Position numbers and translations under genes: made by a program | Notes under the pieces: generated by a model | Seen by the model: only the letters and a program-made list of their open reading frames with translations | Told to the model about the DNA's origin: nothing | Database searches by the model: none | NCBI GenBank assembly: GCA_003252075.1 | Contig: QKDO01000122.1 | Coordinates: forward strand, 1 to 34,040 | DNA from: Nitrospirota bacterium | GTDB lineage: Bacteria; Nitrospirota; Thermodesulfovibrionia; Thermodesulfovibrionales; UBA6898 | Direction of reading: 5' to 3' | DNA: 34,040 bases | Shown: positions 8,181 to 16,978 of the stretch, in pieces | How the letters are laid out: each line of letters begins with the position of its first letter | Position numbering within the stretch: the first letter of the stretch is position 1

Positions 8181-9538
8181 TCACTGGTGCAGCATACTCC
8201 CGATAGCCGTTTTTCCGAAGGACAATACGATCGCCCTTTTTCCCATTGACAACACCTTGTCCAAAGCATCGACGGCTTCATCAATTTGCTCAGTTGTCAC
8301 GATCAGGGGTGGCTCAAACCTGATCACGGTCGGACTAAAGTCAAAGTAGGATGTGAGGATGTTATGCTTATGTAGCAATTCGCTGATAACCATGATTGAC
8401 AGATTCTGCTCCATCGTCCTGCTAAACAGACCTGCGGTCTCGAGTTCGATTCCAAGCAATAATCCTCTTCCTCGGATTTCCTTGATCAGTTCGTGCTTTG
8501 TCTTTAGGCCCTGCAGTTTCTCTCTTGCGTAATCTCCTAACGCCCGGGCGCGGTCGGGAATGCCGTCCCGCTGCATGATTTCAGTTGTCCTGAGGGCAGC
8601 AGCACAGGCTGCCGGATTTCCCGCGAATGTTGATATCGTGAGATCGAACTTGTCACGTGAACCAAAAGCCTTCTTCCACACTTCTTCGCTTGTGACTGCG
8701 ACGCTGACAGGAACTACTCCGGAGCCGAGAGACTTCGAAAGAGTGACGATGTCTGGAACCACCGCGTCGTGCTCCATGGCGAACATCTTCCCGGTTCTTC
8801 CAAACCCGGTCTGAATCTCATCGAAGATCAGCAAGGTACCGTACTTTCTACACAATTCTGCCGCGCCCTGCAGATAGCCTCTCGGCGGAACAACAGCTCC
8901 ACCCTCTCCCTGTACGGGTTCCACGATGAAAGCAGCGATGCCCTTGCCCTGCAAGCTCCGTTCGAGCGCTTCCAGGTCACCGAAAGGGATCAATTCACAA
9001 TGTCCCAGCAAAGGGGCTACCGTCATGCGAAACCTTTCAGAGCCGCACACGGAAAGTGCGCCGAAGGAAAGACCGTGGTATCCGTTCACGCACGATATAA
9101 ACTTCTGCCGGCCGGTGCTGGCACGAGCGGTCTTCATTGCGTTTTCGACAGCTTCGGCACCGCCGCTCCCGAAGACTGCGACTGAAAGGTCGCCAGGAAG
9201 AATGGATGCCAACGTCTTCCCCAAGGCACCCATGAGCGGATTGAAGCCAACGAGCAGTACTGCAGGGAGTTTCTGTGCTTGGTGAACAGCTTCGATAACC
9301 TCTTTCGGATTATGACCTAGATTGAGGGCACCGTATCCGGCAGTGAAATCCATGTAGGGCCGGTCCCTTCGTCATAGAAGTATATTCCTTCGGCCCTGGA
9401 AAACCTCATGTCGCCATTTGCCAGCTTGAGAAGGCTGGCCAGCTGATGATTGACATGCCTTCCGAACAATTCTGTAGACTCATTCCTTGTCAGTTTCATA
9501 GCACGATCAAATGCCATGATCTCCTTCTCGGGCTTCAT
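8181..9538 (-). pseudogene. Class-III PLP aminotransferase, frameshifted near its N-terminus
   Basis: Two overlapping minus-strand frames make one aminotransferase. The first (from ATG at 9538, preceded by AAAGAGGTGAG) gives MKPEKEIMAFDRAMKLTRNE to GIYFYDEGTG. The second resumes at YMDFTAGYGALNLGHNP and runs to 8181. One base seems missing at about 9358-9364, beside a CCC run, and a single insertion joins them to about 452 residues. Class-III features are present: GSGGAEAVENAMK, CVNGYHGLSFGALS, FDEIQTGFGRTG and the PLP lysine in TLSKSLGSG. The family includes ornithine, putrescine and HpnO-like transaminases, and the substrate cannot be chosen. Sequence downstream of the shift is well preserved, so the lesion is either recent or a consensus error. 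Confidence 0.8.
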
Positions 9539-9966
9539 AATCTCACCTCTTTCGTCTGCGGTTCCCCTTCCGTTCTATGGCCAATGCAGGGGCACTGAGC
9601 CCTGGCTTGAGGCTGCGGAGGAAGTCATGCAGCCGGACCGCCACGGAGTTCAAGTGCCTTGTTCAGCGTCGGGGCCATGCCATATGGTTTGATATATTTA
9701 TTATTATGTGCTTTCACTTTCGTATGCATTCATTAATTTTCCGACCGGTGACGGACAGGCGCCTGGGCTCTGCACACCGCAGCCGCATTCGGCGGGGACG
9801 GTCTCATCGTTCCCGCTGAACATTGTCTCTTATGTCGCATGAGCCTTTTTCGTAATTATATTGTATGGGCACGTGAGGGAAGCGTCAATGAAATCATGAA
9901 AATAATGGGAGTCTATCTGCCCGAAAAGAAAATAAGTTTCTCTTGAAGATTATATCTCAGCGAAGA
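9539..9966. other. Non-coding gap, nothing recognised
   Basis: This 428-bp stretch upstream of the frameshifted aminotransferase holds no convincing gene on either strand. Short open frames here lack ribosome sites and family resemblance. It begins GC-rich and becomes AT-rich after about 9690. No tRNA, clear promoter pair or strong terminator was found. Confidence 0.5.
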
Positions 9967-10728
9967 TTATGAATGCCGCAAACACTTGGCGAGGATCGCG
10001 GCCCCGAGGTCAAGATTGGTCTCCGGGTTCTGGGCAGGGCCCAGCAGCCGGATCTGGCCCGCCAAGGTAAGGAGACGATCATCATAGACAGCGTTCGGGC
10101 TGAGCCTTCGCAGCTCAGCTATAAGGTGAGCGAAGTTCTGCTCCCGGGAAGGCTTCAGGGCGGGACCGAGTTTATTATATGTTATGCCGTCTTGGCTAAA
10201 GATGGCCGGTACGCGGTCGGCCGAATAGAGGTAGAGGAATTTTTCACGAGCCTCGGTCGTCATATCTTCCTGATGCGAGACCTTTTTAGTCATCGGGATC
10301 CCGCCCGAAAGAAGCGTCTTGCCCAGACTCAGCTTGCGCTCAGTGACAGTTCTCGTCGCGGCCGAGCCACGCATACTCATGCCGGATATGAGAAGAGTGA
10401 TCTCATCATATGGGATCACGACAGATCGCCCGTCTCCTGAGTCGACACGCAGCGACTCCCCAGCGATTTCAAAGCGGCGAACAACGAAATGACCGGCGCT
10501 GCCACAAACTAACGCTGCATCCAGGACCAGCGTCTTGATTCCGCGCTCATCAAGCTTCGCGGCCGCTGCCATGGCACCTTGCCGGTCAGCGAAACGCCCC
10601 GCAACCGCCGGTCCGCCGCCGACCATCCGCTGCCGTGACTCAAAAACCGTTATACCGAGGGCTTCGGCTAAAGATCTGACCAGATCAGGCGTCTCTTCCT
10701 TCCACCCAAAGATTACTACGACATGCAT
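9967..10728 (-). CDS. Uncharacterised 253-residue soluble protein
   Basis: I do not recognise a named family. The start at 10728 is well supported by AGGAGG five bases before ATG. The first ~75 residues (MHVVVIFGWKEETPDLVRSL, then a GG.AVAGRFADRQGAMAAAAKLDERG stretch) look like a small alpha/beta domain. The middle (HFVVRRFEIAGESLRVDSGD, then VVIPYDEITLLISG) looks like a beta-rich domain similar in style to PH-like bacterial domains. The C-terminal part is helical with an LTLAGQIRLLGP segment. There is no signal peptide and no membrane helix. It begins 60 nt after copA on the same strand and may be the third gene of that operon; a role in metal handling is only positional inference. Confidence 0.7.
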   Translation of the reverse strand: MHVVVIFGWKEETPDLVRSLAEALGITVFESRQRMVGGGPAVAGRFADRQGAMAAAAKLDERGIKTLVLDAALVCGSAGHFVVRRFEIAGESLRVDSGDGRSVVIPYDEITLLISGMSMRGSAATRTVTERKLSLGKTLLSGGIPMTKKVSHQEDMTTEAREKFLYLYSADRVPAIFSQDGITYNKLGPALKPSREQNFAHLIAELRRLSPNAVYDDRLLTLAGQIRLLGPAQNPETNLDLGAAILAKCLRHS

Positions 10729-10788
10729 GGGGTCCTCCTATAGTGCCTGTCCTCGTAGTAAGCGGGAAAACAGGGCTGCCTCTCCCGG

Positions 10789-13257
10789 TCAGGCAGGTCT
10801 GAACTTCCTGAGTCGCAGGGCATTGGTGACAACGGTAACGGATGAAAAGCCCATGGCCCCGGCAGCGAGCATGGGGTTCAGGAGGATGCCGAAGAAGGGA
10901 AAGAGCACACCGGCAGCAACCGGGATGAGGATAACGTTATAAGCGAAGGCCCAGAAGAGGTTCTGTTTAATGTTCCTCATGGTAGCTTTTGAAAGTGCAA
11001 TCGCGGTCACGACCCCCTTAATATTGCCGGATATAAGCGTGATATCAGACGCCTCCATGGCAACGTCCGTGCCGGTGCCTATGGCAATGCCGACATCAGC
11101 CTGGGCAAGCGCAGGAGCATCATTAATGCCGTCACCGACCATGGCAACGACCTTGCCCTCTGCCTGGAGCTTCTTCACCTGGTCTGCCTTTTCCTGCGGA
11201 AGCACTTCGGCAAGGACCCTGTCTATGCCTGCCTGTCTTCCTATTGCCTCACCGGTGCGCCTGTTGTCTCCGGTGATCATTACAACCTCGATGCCGAGTT
11301 CATGAAGCTGCCGAACTGCCTGCACGGACTCGTCCCTGAGCGTATCTGCCACGGCAATGATTCCTGCTGCCGATCCGTCGACACTAATGAACATAGGTGT
11401 CTTTCCCTGCGTTGACAGGACTTCTGCTTCATCGATCAGTTCACCAATAGCTATCCCTTCGTCCTGCATGAGCTTCCCGTTGCCGAGCAGGACCTTTTTC
11501 CCCTGGATCACCGCCCTGATACCGTGCCCGGGTATCGCCCGGAACTCTTCGGGGTCAATGATCTTCAGATCGCCTTCCCCGGCCTTTCGAATGATCGCCT
11601 CACCGAGCGGATGTTCAGATCCTTTCTCGGCCGATGCTGCATAGAACGTCAGCTTCTCTGCATCAATTCCCCGTGGGAACACATCTGTCACCTCCGGCAT
11701 TCCCTTGGTGAGCGTCCCGGTTTTGTCAAAGACCACGGCGGTTATGGTATGCGCCTTTTCCAGTGCCTCGCCGCTCCTGATAAGAATGCCGTTCTCCGCA
11801 CCCTTGCCGGTGCCGACCATGATCGAGGTAGGCGTGGCAAGTCCCAGTGAGCATGGGCAGGCGATGATGAGTACGGCAATAAAGTTCAGGACCGCATAGG
11901 TAAATGCAGGAGTCGGACCGAAAAGATACCAAATAAGAAAGGTTATCGTCGCAATGCCAATGACCGCAGGGACAAAAAAGGATGCGATTACGTCAGCAAG
12001 CCGGGCAATGGGGGGCTTTGAGCCCTGTGCCGTCTGGACCATTTCGATGATATGCGAAAGCATGGTCTCTTTCCCGACCTTCGCCGCCTCAAACCGGAAA
12101 GTGCCCGTCTTGTTGATCGTGCCGCCGATAACGCTGTCGCCCTTATTCTTCTCTGCAGGGATCGATTCCCCTGTGACCATGGACTCATCAACAGCTGAAT
12201 ATCCTTCCATGATCACACCGTCTACCGGAACCTTTTCTCCCGGACGCACCAGAACAATATCGCCCATCTCCACGTCTTCAATCGGCACATCCATTTCCCT
12301 GTTATCCTTTATGATACGGGCCGTCTTTGCCTGGAGTCCTATCAATTTCTTGATCGCCTCCGAGGTCCTGCCCTTTGCCCGCGCCTCGAAGAGCCTCCCG
12401 AGCAGTATGAGAACAATGATCGTTGCCGATGTATCAAAGTAGACTTCTGCCGAATAGCCCGTAATCTCAAAGACCGCGGGGAAGAAGGTGGCCACGATGC
12501 TATATCCGTAGGCTGAGGAGGTTCCGAGTGCGATCAGCGTATTCATGTTGGTTGTCCTGTGGCGCGCAGCAGAGATGGCGCCGGAATAGAACTGCCTGCC
12601 GATCCAGAACTGGACCGGCGTGGCAAGAATAAGCTGCAGCAGGTGGTTCGTCTGCAGCGGAAGTTGAAGCCATCCGCCGAAGATATGATTCCACTGCATG
12701 AGCACCATGAGTGAAACCGCAAGAACAGCGCCGATAAGCACTTTTATGCGGAGTTCTTTATAGGCCTTTTCCCGTTCGCGATGCTCCTTCTCGACAATAT
12801 CCTCTCCTTGTTCTGCTTCAACCACTTCATATCCGGCTTCCCTGACCGCTCTTTTGAACTCCCTGATGCCGACCTGCGAGGGAAAGTAATCGATTGCCGC
12901 CTTCTCGGTCGCAAAGTTCACCGAAACAGCAACTACGCCGTCGAGTCCCCTCAACGCTATTTCTACGGCAGAGACGCAGGCTGCGCAGGTCATACCCTTG
13001 ACCGGCAGGTTGATGCGCGAAACAGGGACACCATATCCCTGGTCAATAACAGTCTTAATGAGGTCTGTAACAGATACCATCGACGGGTCGTAGACAACGG
13101 CGGCCTTCTCGGCAGCAAAATTCACCGATGCTTCCGCCACGCCGTTCATTTCAGAGAGCGCATTCTGCACATGGCTCACACAGGAGGCGCAGGACATCCC
13201 GCTCACGGGCAGATCAATGTGTATGGTTTTTCGAGCGGTCTCTTTGTTCATGCTCAT
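10789..13257 (-). CDS. copA: Copper-translocating P1B-type ATPase with two HMA domains
   Basis: This 822-residue pump exports Cu(I) across the inner membrane. Two N-terminal heavy-metal-associated domains carry GMSCASC (Cys23, Cys26) and GMTCAAC. Membrane helices follow, with actuator TGES, the ion-site CPC ([14 protein letters not shown]), phosphorylation loop [16 protein letters not shown] and the hinge [18 protein letters not shown]. The CPC motif and the final [14 protein letters not shown] segment, rich in Asn/Ser in the last helix, fit the CopA (P1B-1) class. The frame stays open to 13314, but the start at 13257, overlapping the stop of the upstream redoxin in ATGA, fits the HMA alignment. 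It therefore appears translationally coupled to the glutaredoxin-like selenoprotein gene. Confidence 0.95.
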   Translation of the reverse strand: MSMNKETARKTIHIDLPVSGMSCASCVSHVQNALSEMNGVAEASVNFAAEKAAVVYDPSMVSVTDLIKTVIDQGYGVPVSRINLPVKGMTCAACVSAVEIALRGLDGVVAVSVNFATEKAAIDYFPSQVGIREFKRAVREAGYEVVEAEQGEDIVEKEHREREKAYKELRIKVLIGAVLAVSLMVLMQWNHIFGGWLQLPLQTNHLLQLILATPVQFWIGRQFYSGAISAARHRTTNMNTLIALGTSSAYGYSIVATFFPAVFEITGYSAEVYFDTSATIIVLILLGRLFEARAKGRTSEAIKKLIGLQAKTARIIKDNREMDVPIEDVEMGDIVLVRPGEKVPVDGVIMEGYSAVDESMVTGESIPAEKNKGDSVIGGTINKTGTFRFEAAKVGKETMLSHIIEMVQTAQGSKPPIARLADVIASFFVPAVIGIATITFLIWYLFGPTPAFTYAVLNFIAVLIIACPCSLGLATPTSIMVGTGKGAENGILIRSGEALEKAHTITAVVFDKTGTLTKGMPEVTDVFPRGIDAEKLTFYAASAEKGSEHPLGEAIIRKAGEGDLKIIDPEEFRAIPGHGIRAVIQGKKVLLGNGKLMQDEGIAIGELIDEAEVLSTQGKTPMFISVDGSAAGIIAVADTLRDESVQAVRQLHELGIEVVMITGDNRRTGEAIGRQAGIDRVLAEVLPQEKADQVKKLQAEGKVVAMVGDGINDAPALAQADVGIAIGTGTDVAMEASDITLISGNIKGVVTAIALSKATMRNIKQNLFWAFAYNVILIPVAAGVLFPFFGILLNPMLAAGAMGFSSVTVVTNALRLRKFRPA

Positions 13258-13502
13258 TTCTTCTTTGTTCTTACAAGTTCTTCGATCTCGGGTCGATTCC
13301 GGGTAAAGCCCCAAAACGTTCGTCCGCCGATCACCGCAAGAGGTGTTGCCATGCGGCCGAACTTCTCGATCATCTCATCGCGAACGTCCTTGTCCGCAAC
13401 GTTCTTCTCCGCAAAGCCGATGCCCCGTTCCGAGAGAAAATCCCTCAGTGCATGGCAGTCATGTCATTTCGGCGCTGTGTAAATAACAATCCCGCTGTCC
13501 AT
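13254..13502 (-). CDS. Glutaredoxin/NrdH-like selenoprotein with in-frame TGA (UxxC)
   Basis: The minus strand from ATG 13502 encodes 82 residues of thioredoxin fold if TGA at 13464-13466 is read as selenocysteine: [13 protein letters not shown]13, then [14 protein letters not shown]. The motif is U13-H-D-C16, exactly where glutaredoxins have CxxC. The remainder carries the cis-proline segment [11 protein letters not shown] and the closing [13 protein letters not shown] typical of the fold. AAGGAGGTG is well placed before ATG, and the final TGA overlaps the copA start. The frame stays open across the TGA for a further 69 codons, and a hairpin lies just downstream. Known selenoproteins include glutaredoxin-like ones; pairing with copA suggests thiol or copper redox work, which is inferred. 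Confidence 0.85.
13430..13448 (-). promoter_or_regulatory. Candidate bacterial SECIS hairpin of the glutaredoxin-like selenoprotein
   Basis: On the minus strand, 15 nt after the TGA, CTGAGGG (13448-13442) pairs with CTCTCGG (13436-13430) around ATTTT. This makes seven pairs, two of them G-U. The loop starts 22 nt after the TGA, within the usual 16-37 nt window for bacterial SECIS elements. If the top pair opens, a G comes first in the loop, as the consensus prefers. Confidence 0.55.
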
Positions 13503-13542
13503 GCACACCTCCTTCAGAGTTAAAGAGTTCTGCACTTTTTTA

Positions 13543-13551
13543 ATTATACCA
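13543..13551 (-). promoter_or_regulatory. Extended -10 promoter for the redoxin-copA operon
   Basis: The minus strand reads TGGTATAAT here: a perfect TATAAT (13548-13543) with an upstream TGn. It lies about 41 nt before the redoxin ATG. The -35 region is weak, as is common for extended -10 promoters. No copper-responsive operator was recognised. Confidence 0.6.
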
Positions 13552-13689
13552 CGTGCAATGATACCGGAACATTACACCTACTCTGCGGGAAGCTTCGAGG
13601 ATGATGAAATTCTGTAGAGACAGAAGCGTCAGCAGGAAATAATCAGCGGTCCTTCACTTCGATACTCGTTTTTTTACAGGCAAAGTGTC

Positions 13690-15420
13690 TCAGGTTCCCG
13701 TTATAGTCTCCGACGGACATCTCCACAATACCATTACGCATATAGGCAGCAGGGCAGCAGGAGAACTGTGGTTATTCACCTGGATGCCGTTAAAGAGCGC
13801 ATCTTTCTGAAACAGCATTGTCTTGCCCATCTGAGCGGTGTAGAGGTCCATGCTGCCATCCTGTCCGCCCACGAAGAGATGGATCTGCTCACCATCCCTG
13901 ATCAGCGCCGGTGAGGCATAACGATCGGTCTTCACCCGGGTAAAAACATGTTCAATCTTCTTCCACACAGGCCTCTCCGCATTGCGGTCATCAACCCGAT
14001 ATCCTTGTATTTTGCCGTCCACATCGCCGACGATCAGCTCCCAGGAACCGTCGCCATCAAGATCGAACACCGTAGGGGAGGCATGAAACGTCTTGGGCAC
14101 TCCCCGGAAAAAGTCCTTCTGCTCCTTCCAGACCGGCCGCTCCGGAGTCCCGGAATCCAGAAATGCCCGTATATACCCGTCCTGCTGTCCGGTTATGAGA
14201 AGTTTTTTCCCCTGCCAGACCGCCAGGACGCCCCGCGAGAAGCCCGAAAGCTTTATCCCCTGGAAAAAGTCCGGGCGTTCGACCCAGGGAAGGATCTCTG
14301 CATAGGGCTGGAATTCAAAGAGCTTCAGCTCCCCATTGATATTGCCGGTGACCATGCAGGGCTTGCCGCCAACGTCCGATACCGAAGGCGTACAGGCCGG
14401 CCCCGGCATGATCCTTCCGGAGAAGAAGGTATAGCGTTCTTCCCAGTTCCGGTAATCCGCTCCTATATTTTTGAAATAATGGATCTGGCCGTTTCCGTCA
14501 GAAATAACGAGGCCGGGAACAGCACCGCCGCTGTCCGGCAAAAAGGCCGGTGCGGCAAAGCTGCTGCAGGCGATCTTCAGCGTGCTCTTCTGCCATCCTG
14601 ATTTTCCGTTCTGCGGCCGTTCCAGCAGGTACAGCTTGCCCATGCTGTTGCCGGCAATGATCAGAACCTTCCCGTTGGCTGACGTTGCCGCCGGCATGCC
14701 GTACATGCCGACAGAAATGCCCCGGAAATACTCCGGGTCCTTCGCAAAAGAGATACTGCCGTCTTTCGACGTGTTCCGGTAAAGAAACAGACTCCCCGTA
14801 GAGTTCCCGATGACTAGATCGGGCCTGCCGTCACCATTGACATCGATCAGGGCAGGCACAGCATCATCGCCAACATCGATGCCGGCCAGGCCTTCTTCCT
14901 TCCAGCGCGGCTTCTGCGGGGTACCCGTGTTCCGGTAAACAATTATCCTGCCTGATTCTGACGAGAACCCGCCGGTACCCACGATCAGCTCCGCTCTGCC
15001 GTCCCTGTCGATATCGCCAACAGCAGGAGAGGCAAAGGCGCCGACCCTGACCCCGTCAAAATATCCTCTTACCGCCTCCCACGTGCGGTATGTCTCTGAA
15101 ACCGTCCTTTTGTAGAGCCTCAGCGTGCCGTCCTTGCTCCCTGCGACAAGTTCCTGCTGTCCATCATTGTCTACATCGAAAAAAGCAAGCCGTACAAAGG
15201 GAAGCACCTCGATGCCGCTTTTGTTGAAGACTTTTGCCGTGTCTTCTTCACAGGCAAAGGTCTGGAGGTATCTCTTCGGCGCAGGCTTGACCTCAGGGAC
15301 AGAAACAGCAGGAGGAGGAGGCACAGGTATTTTTGTCTCTTTGGGAGGCGGCTGCACTTCCGGCTGAGGCACGCAGGAAGCAAGCAGCATGAGCATAAGA
15401 AGTAATGATAGCTTTTTCAT
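13690..15420 (-). CDS. FG-GAP/VCBS-repeat lipoprotein, frameshifted at its very C-terminus
   Basis: A 576-residue exported protein. The N-terminus is a lipoprotein signal (MKKLSLLLMLMLLASC, lipobox LASC), followed by a Pro-rich linker. The remainder is a chain of about seven FG-GAP/VCBS-like blades, each with a D.D.DG...L.VG..DG.L calcium-type loop, such as FFDVDNDGQQELVAGSKDG and LIDVNGDGRPDLVIGNSTG. Such repeats build a beta-propeller, here probably on a membrane outer face. The frame ends in ALLPICVMVLWRC, unlike the repeats. Inserting one base near 13744 restores MRNGIVEMSVGDYNGNLRHF and moves the stop to 13643, completing the last blade. So the native gene is probably 13643-15420 with a single-base deletion, real or artefactual. 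Binding partner unknown. Confidence 0.82.
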   Translation of the reverse strand: MKKLSLLLMLMLLASCVPQPEVQPPPKETKIPVPPPPAVSVPEVKPAPKRYLQTFACEEDTAKVFNKSGIEVLPFVRLAFFDVDNDGQQELVAGSKDGTLRLYKRTVSETYRTWEAVRGYFDGVRVGAFASPAVGDIDRDGRAELIVGTGGFSSESGRIIVYRNTGTPQKPRWKEEGLAGIDVGDDAVPALIDVNGDGRPDLVIGNSTGSLFLYRNTSKDGSISFAKDPEYFRGISVGMYGMPAATSANGKVLIIAGNSMGKLYLLERPQNGKSGWQKSTLKIACSSFAAPAFLPDSGGAVPGLVISDGNGQIHYFKNIGADYRNWEERYTFFSGRIMPGPACTPSVSDVGGKPCMVTGNINGELKLFEFQPYAEILPWVERPDFFQGIKLSGFSRGVLAVWQGKKLLITGQQDGYIRAFLDSGTPERPVWKEQKDFFRGVPKTFHASPTVFDLDGDGSWELIVGDVDGKIQGYRVDDRNAERPVWKKIEHVFTRVKTDRYASPALIRDGEQIHLFVGGQDGSMDLYTAQMGKTMLFQKDALFNGIQVNNHSSPAALLPICVMVLWRCPSETITGT

Positions 15421-15483
15421 GCAATGTGTTTTCTAAGAATAAAGAGATTCAAATGCAAACGCTGTGAGCGTAATCACCTAAAC

Positions 15484-15525
15484 AATAAAAAGCCCCCTGA
15501 CTGCCGTCATGACAGCCAGGGGACT
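15484..15525 (-). terminator. Intrinsic terminator of the OmpA-like lipoprotein gene
   Basis: On the minus strand, a 15-nt arm (15525-15511, beginning AGTCCCCTGG) pairs with 15505-15491 (ending AGGGGGCT) with three G-U pairs and a five-base loop. A T-rich tail (TTTTATT) follows. It starts just after the stop at 15534 and separates this gene from the FG-GAP lipoprotein. Confidence 0.88.
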
Positions 15526-15533
15526 TCAGTGAT

Positions 15534-16307
15534 TTACTTTACGATGACTTCAAAGTGAACGCGTCTGTTCGCTTTTGCTTCTGTGGAGTTCTTGTTCTTG
15601 GGTGTAGGCGTCTCCGGCATTGCAAGCCTGGTCTCGCCATAGCTGATCGTAGAGAGTCTGTCTGCGTCAATACCCTCTTTTACCAGATACTCCTTAACAG
15701 CATTCGCCCTTCTTTCACCCAACGCCATGTTATAGTCTTCCTTGCCGTGCGCACAGGTGTGCCCCTCGATCTGCACCTTGATCCCCGGGTTCTCCTTGAT
15801 GGTCATGACATCCCGTGCGAGCATCTCCTGTGCTTCTTTGGTCAGCGTCGCCTTGTCGAAGTCGAAATGCACGTCTTCGAGCACGATCTTCTTCGCCTCC
15901 GGAGCAGGCGGCGGTGGCGGTGGCGGTGGCGGCGGCGGTGGCGGCGGCGGCGGTGGCGGCGGTGGCGGCGGCGGTGGCGGCGGCGGTGGTGGCGGACAGA
16001 GTGCCTTCGTCATCTTTGTCGCTTCCAGGGCCTTCTCTATAGCGTCTTTATCCCTGCAGGCCCAGTACAGACGGTACGCCTCTTCTTTCGTCTCATTGGC
16101 TGCATTAAATTCAGCAGGACATTCTTTGTCCTTGCCGGCCTTCCGGGCATCCTCCACTGCGCGGTCTGCCTCAGGCAGCTCAGCTGGGTAATACCAAATG
16201 ATACTTGGCTCCTTCGGGGCATACACCTTGCCGGCGCAGCCGATCAGGGAGCTCAGTGATACGAGCACCAGCAAAATCAGCACAGCTATTCCCATTCTTC
16301 TTTGCAT
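15534..16307 (-). CDS. OmpA-family lipoprotein with polyproline linker
   Basis: The start ATG 16307 follows GGGGGAAG and gives a 257-residue protein. It opens with a lipoprotein signal (MQRRMGIAVLILLVLVSLSS then LIGCAG). A helical region of about 100 residues contains the Cys pair KDKECPAEF and YWACRDKD. A run of about 29 consecutive prolines follows, then the OmpA C-terminal domain: DVHFDFDKATL, VQIEGHTCAHG and NMALGERRANAVKEYLVKEGI. The last is the peptidoglycan-binding helix with its conserved Asn and Arg. It should tether the outer membrane to the cell wall like Pal, with the proline run acting as a stiff spacer. A frame open to 16451 adds residues before the lipobox and is less likely. 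Confidence 0.93.
   Translation of the reverse strand: MQRRMGIAVLILLVLVSLSSLIGCAGKVYAPKEPSIIWYYPAELPEADRAVEDARKAGKDKECPAEFNAANETKEEAYRLYWACRDKDAIEKALEATKMTKALCPPPPPPPPPPPPPPPPPPPPPPPPPPPPPPAPEAKKIVLEDVHFDFDKATLTKEAQEMLARDVMTIKENPGIKVQIEGHTCAHGKEDYNMALGERRANAVKEYLVKEGIDADRLSTISYGETRLAMPETPTPKNKNSTEAKANRRVHFEVIVK
15906..15992 (-). repeat. Polyproline codon microsatellite (about 29 CCN codons)
   Basis: An uninterrupted 87-bp run of CCG/CCA/CCT/CCC codons inside the OmpA-like gene. The other strand shows it as GGC/GGT triplets. Mixed synonymous codons interrupt perfect repetition but leave many short tandem units. Confidence 0.95.
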
Positions 16308-16619
16308 ACAGCTTCCCCCTTTATTTGATATTATGTATAAAAAAAAACTCTCGAGCAGTCTCACTCCCTTGTCTGCAGGGTACCGCCCTACTATCGAAAA
16401 GTCTAGCAGATTATACTTTATTGTCAATAGTTTTTCAAAGAAAAAGTGCATGCAGCAATATATCTCCTCTTAATTTTCAGAGGCCGTTGAATATGATGGA
16501 GTCTTGTGCGTGATGGGGGCAAATACCCGAAGAAAGGTGGGATAATGAACGGGGTGGCCTGTTTCCGCGCGAAACCTGTGAGATAGCTCATGGCATTGCA
16601 CGGTGAGGCGTTCAGCCGT

Positions 16620-16697
16620 AAGCGGATTGCCGTCCCCCTGTCCGACACACGGATGGATTCACGCGAATGCGCCAGTGAAGGCCAAGGCAATCCGCTT
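16620..16697. repeat. 12-bp inverted repeat, 54 bp apart
   Basis: AAGCGGATTGCC (16620-16631) is exactly complementary to GGCAATCCGCTT (16686-16697). The intervening sequence holds smaller GC-rich dyads. No gene is recognised here; it may be a REP-like element or the base of a folded RNA. Confidence 0.7.
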
Positions 16698-16794
16698 CTC
16701 GCATTTTCGCGTCTCTCTGCTCTGCGTTTCGGACCCGTTTAACTCATGTGGGACCGTCGCTGTTTACTGCCACCCCGATATATCAGGTAATCAC

Positions 16795-16823
16795 GCAGGG
16801 TCACTCGAGTGCAGTGACCCTGC
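16795..16823. repeat. 11-bp perfect stem-loop downstream of the small secreted-peptide ORF
   Basis: GCAGGGTCACT (16795-16805) and AGTGACCCTGC (16813-16823) flank a seven-base loop. It lies 12 bp past the stop of the minus-strand small ORF. No T-run follows on either strand, so it is not a classic terminator. Confidence 0.75.
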
Positions 16824-16834
16824 TGCTCCACGCT

Positions 16835-16978
16835 TTAGGGCACTATGAGGCCAGCGGCGTTGACTCTGGCATTGGTCTCTCCCTTCGTCGCCGCATAAGA
16901 GCCTGTGACAAAAAGAACAAATGCGACCGCAAGACATACGACCAGCGCTAATACCTTAGCAATGTTACGCGTCTGCAT
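16835..16978 (-). CDS. Putative 47-residue secreted peptide
   Basis: An ORF on the minus strand from ATG 16978 with GGAGGG nine bases upstream. It reads MQTRNIAKVLALVVCLAVAF and continues VLFVTGSYA, a good signal peptide: positive N-region, about 18 hydrophobic residues, and an AxA-like end at GSYA-A. Only about 18 residues would remain after cleavage, ending in GLIVP before TAA. The good ribosome site, strong signal-peptide pattern and strong downstream hairpin argue for a real gene. It could equally be the start of a longer exported protein truncated by a frameshift. No family is recognised. Confidence 0.5.
   Translation of the reverse strand: MQTRNIAKVLALVVCLAVAFVLFVTGSYAATKGETNARVNAAGLIVP

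Noticed and set aside
15742-16191. Glycine-rich ORF on the plus strand
   Set aside because: It is the antisense shadow of the polyproline run in the OmpA-like lipoprotein; flanking residues match no family and there is no ribosome site.
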